A stretch of 64,000 nt of DNA, from assembly GCA_964580155.1 (NCBI GenBank), contig CAZOJP010000004.1:8417-72416 (forward strand), written 5' to 3'. The position numbers and the translations under genes were made by a program. Source of the DNA: Intestinibacillus sp964580155. GTDB lineage: Bacteria > Bacillota > Clostridia > Oscillospirales > Butyricicoccaceae. Below the pieces are notes generated by a model that saw only the letters and a list, made by a program, of their open reading frames with translations, searched no databases and was not told the origin of the DNA. Positions 63,451-64,000 of the stretch are shown in pieces; position 1 is the first letter of the stretch; the number at the start of each line of letters is the position of its first letter.

Positions 63451-64000
63451 CTAAAACAGAGAAACCTGCGTTGTTTGGGGCATGGAGCCCAGCGCGCCGA
63501 TGTCGCACAGCGCCTCGACAACCGATTTTCCGACCTTGGGGCAGCGAATCGTCATCTCTTCGGCGGACAGGAACGGTCCGTTCTCGCGCTCGCGAACAAT
63601 GTCCAGCGCCGCCAAACCGCCCACGCCCGGCATGGCGGTGAACGGCGGAATCAGGCCGTTTTCGGTCACGAGGAAATTCGTCGCGTCGGAGCGGTAAACA
63701 TCCATCGTTTCAAAGGTGAAGCCGCGCTTATAGAATTCATGGCACACTTCGAGTGTGGTCGCGGTTTCTTTTTCCGCGGCGGAAATGGTCTTATCGCGGT
63801 CTTTTTCCGCAAGCTCGGCAATCTTTGCCACGCATACCGCGTCGCCGCGCACCATGCAAGAGGCGTCAAAGCCCTTCGCACGGATGGAAAAATACGCGGA
63901 ATAGAACGCAAGCGGATGATGCACCTTGAACCATGCGATGCGAAACGCCATCATAACATAGGCAACCGCATGGGCCTTCGGAAACAGATATTTGACCTTT
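63451..64000 (-). CDS. polC: DNA polymerase III PolC, C-terminal part (cut by window)
   Basis: The last 182 codons are visible. FPKAHAVAYVMMAFRIAWFKV and HHPLAFYSAYFSIRAKGFDA are typical of PolC, the Gram-positive replicative polymerase. The end, near ...GALGSMPQTTQVSLF, matches the family C-terminus. The remaining ~1,250 residues lie beyond the window. Confidence 0.96.
   Translation of the reverse strand, partial: KVKYLFPKAHAVAYVMMAFRIAWFKVHHPLAFYSAYFSIRAKGFDASCMVRGDAVCVAKIAELAEKDRDKTISAAEKETATTLEVCHEFYKRGFTFETMDVYRSDATNFLVTENGLIPPFTAMPGVGGLAALDIVRERENGPFLSAEEMTIRCPKVGKSVVEALCDIGALGSMPQTTQVSLF

Overview
This 64 kb window looks like a chromosomal core region of an anaerobic, endospore-forming member of the Clostridia. 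The moderately GC-rich, GC-biased codon use and the family-level look of the proteins suggest an Oscillospirales-type gut bacterium; that placement is an inference. Support for the Firmicutes/spore-former call comes from Spo0A, SpoIVA, a SipL-like protein, a 27-residue SpoVM, a SpoIVFA/SpoIVFB-like pair, PolC, RNase M5, a YwlE-type arginine phosphatase, T-box leaders and CarD. An [FeFe] hydrogenase and ThyX fit an anaerobic life style. Almost every gene is on the minus strand; only a DUF421/DUF4363 pair and one small acetyltransferase are on the plus strand. I see no rRNA, tRNA, CRISPR array, insertion sequence or prophage.

Layout, left to right (transcription mostly runs right to left). 1-3.1 kb: isocitrate dehydrogenase (cut by the window edge) and aconitase. 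3.3-8.4 kb: polA, arginine phosphatase, rimI, a GNAT enzyme and tsaD. 8.6-9.4 kb: spo0A. 9.7-14.1 kb: a sporulation cluster with a P-loop protein, spoIVA, sipL, a 27-aa spoVM and a 47-aa membrane protein. 14.3-18.9 kb: an apparent operon spoIVFA-spoIVFB-carD-ispD-ispF-radical SAM-dut. 19-25 kb: pyrE, then ilvB-ilvN-ilvC-ilvD behind a T-box leader. 25.2-26.2 kb: DUF421 and DUF4363. 26.3-33.5 kb: a complete F-type ATP synthase operon atpZ-I-B-E-F-H-A-G-D-C. 33.7-39.4 kb: a small P-loop protein, then comEC-holA-rnmV-dacF. 39.5-48.9 kb: alaS (T-box) with a HIT protein, then U32 protease, mltG, CPBP protease, 5-formyl-THF cyclo-ligase, DJ-1, GNAT and DUF2156. 49-53.8 kb: thyX, tagA-like glycosyltransferase, holin-like protein, zinc-ribbon protein, efp, an 11-cysteine micropeptide and mtaB. 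53.9-56.8 kb: group B-like [FeFe] hydrogenase, exonuclease III and a small GNAT. 56.8-63.4 kb: a his operon hisZG-D-B-H-A-F-I-E. 63.5 kb to the end: the C-terminus of PolC.

The most notable points are: (1) genes for all three known parts of the spore-coat basement layer (SpoVM, SpoIVA, SipL) lie within about 3.2 kb, and SpoVM is small enough to be missed by ordinary gene calling; (2) HisZ and HisG are fused in one reading frame; (3) the ATP synthase c-subunit has two carboxylates in the ion site, a signature linked to Na+ coupling; (4) a Rex-like operator sits at the predicted start site of the hydrogenase; and (5) there is a 57-aa Gly/Cys-rich membrane micropeptide of unknown role.
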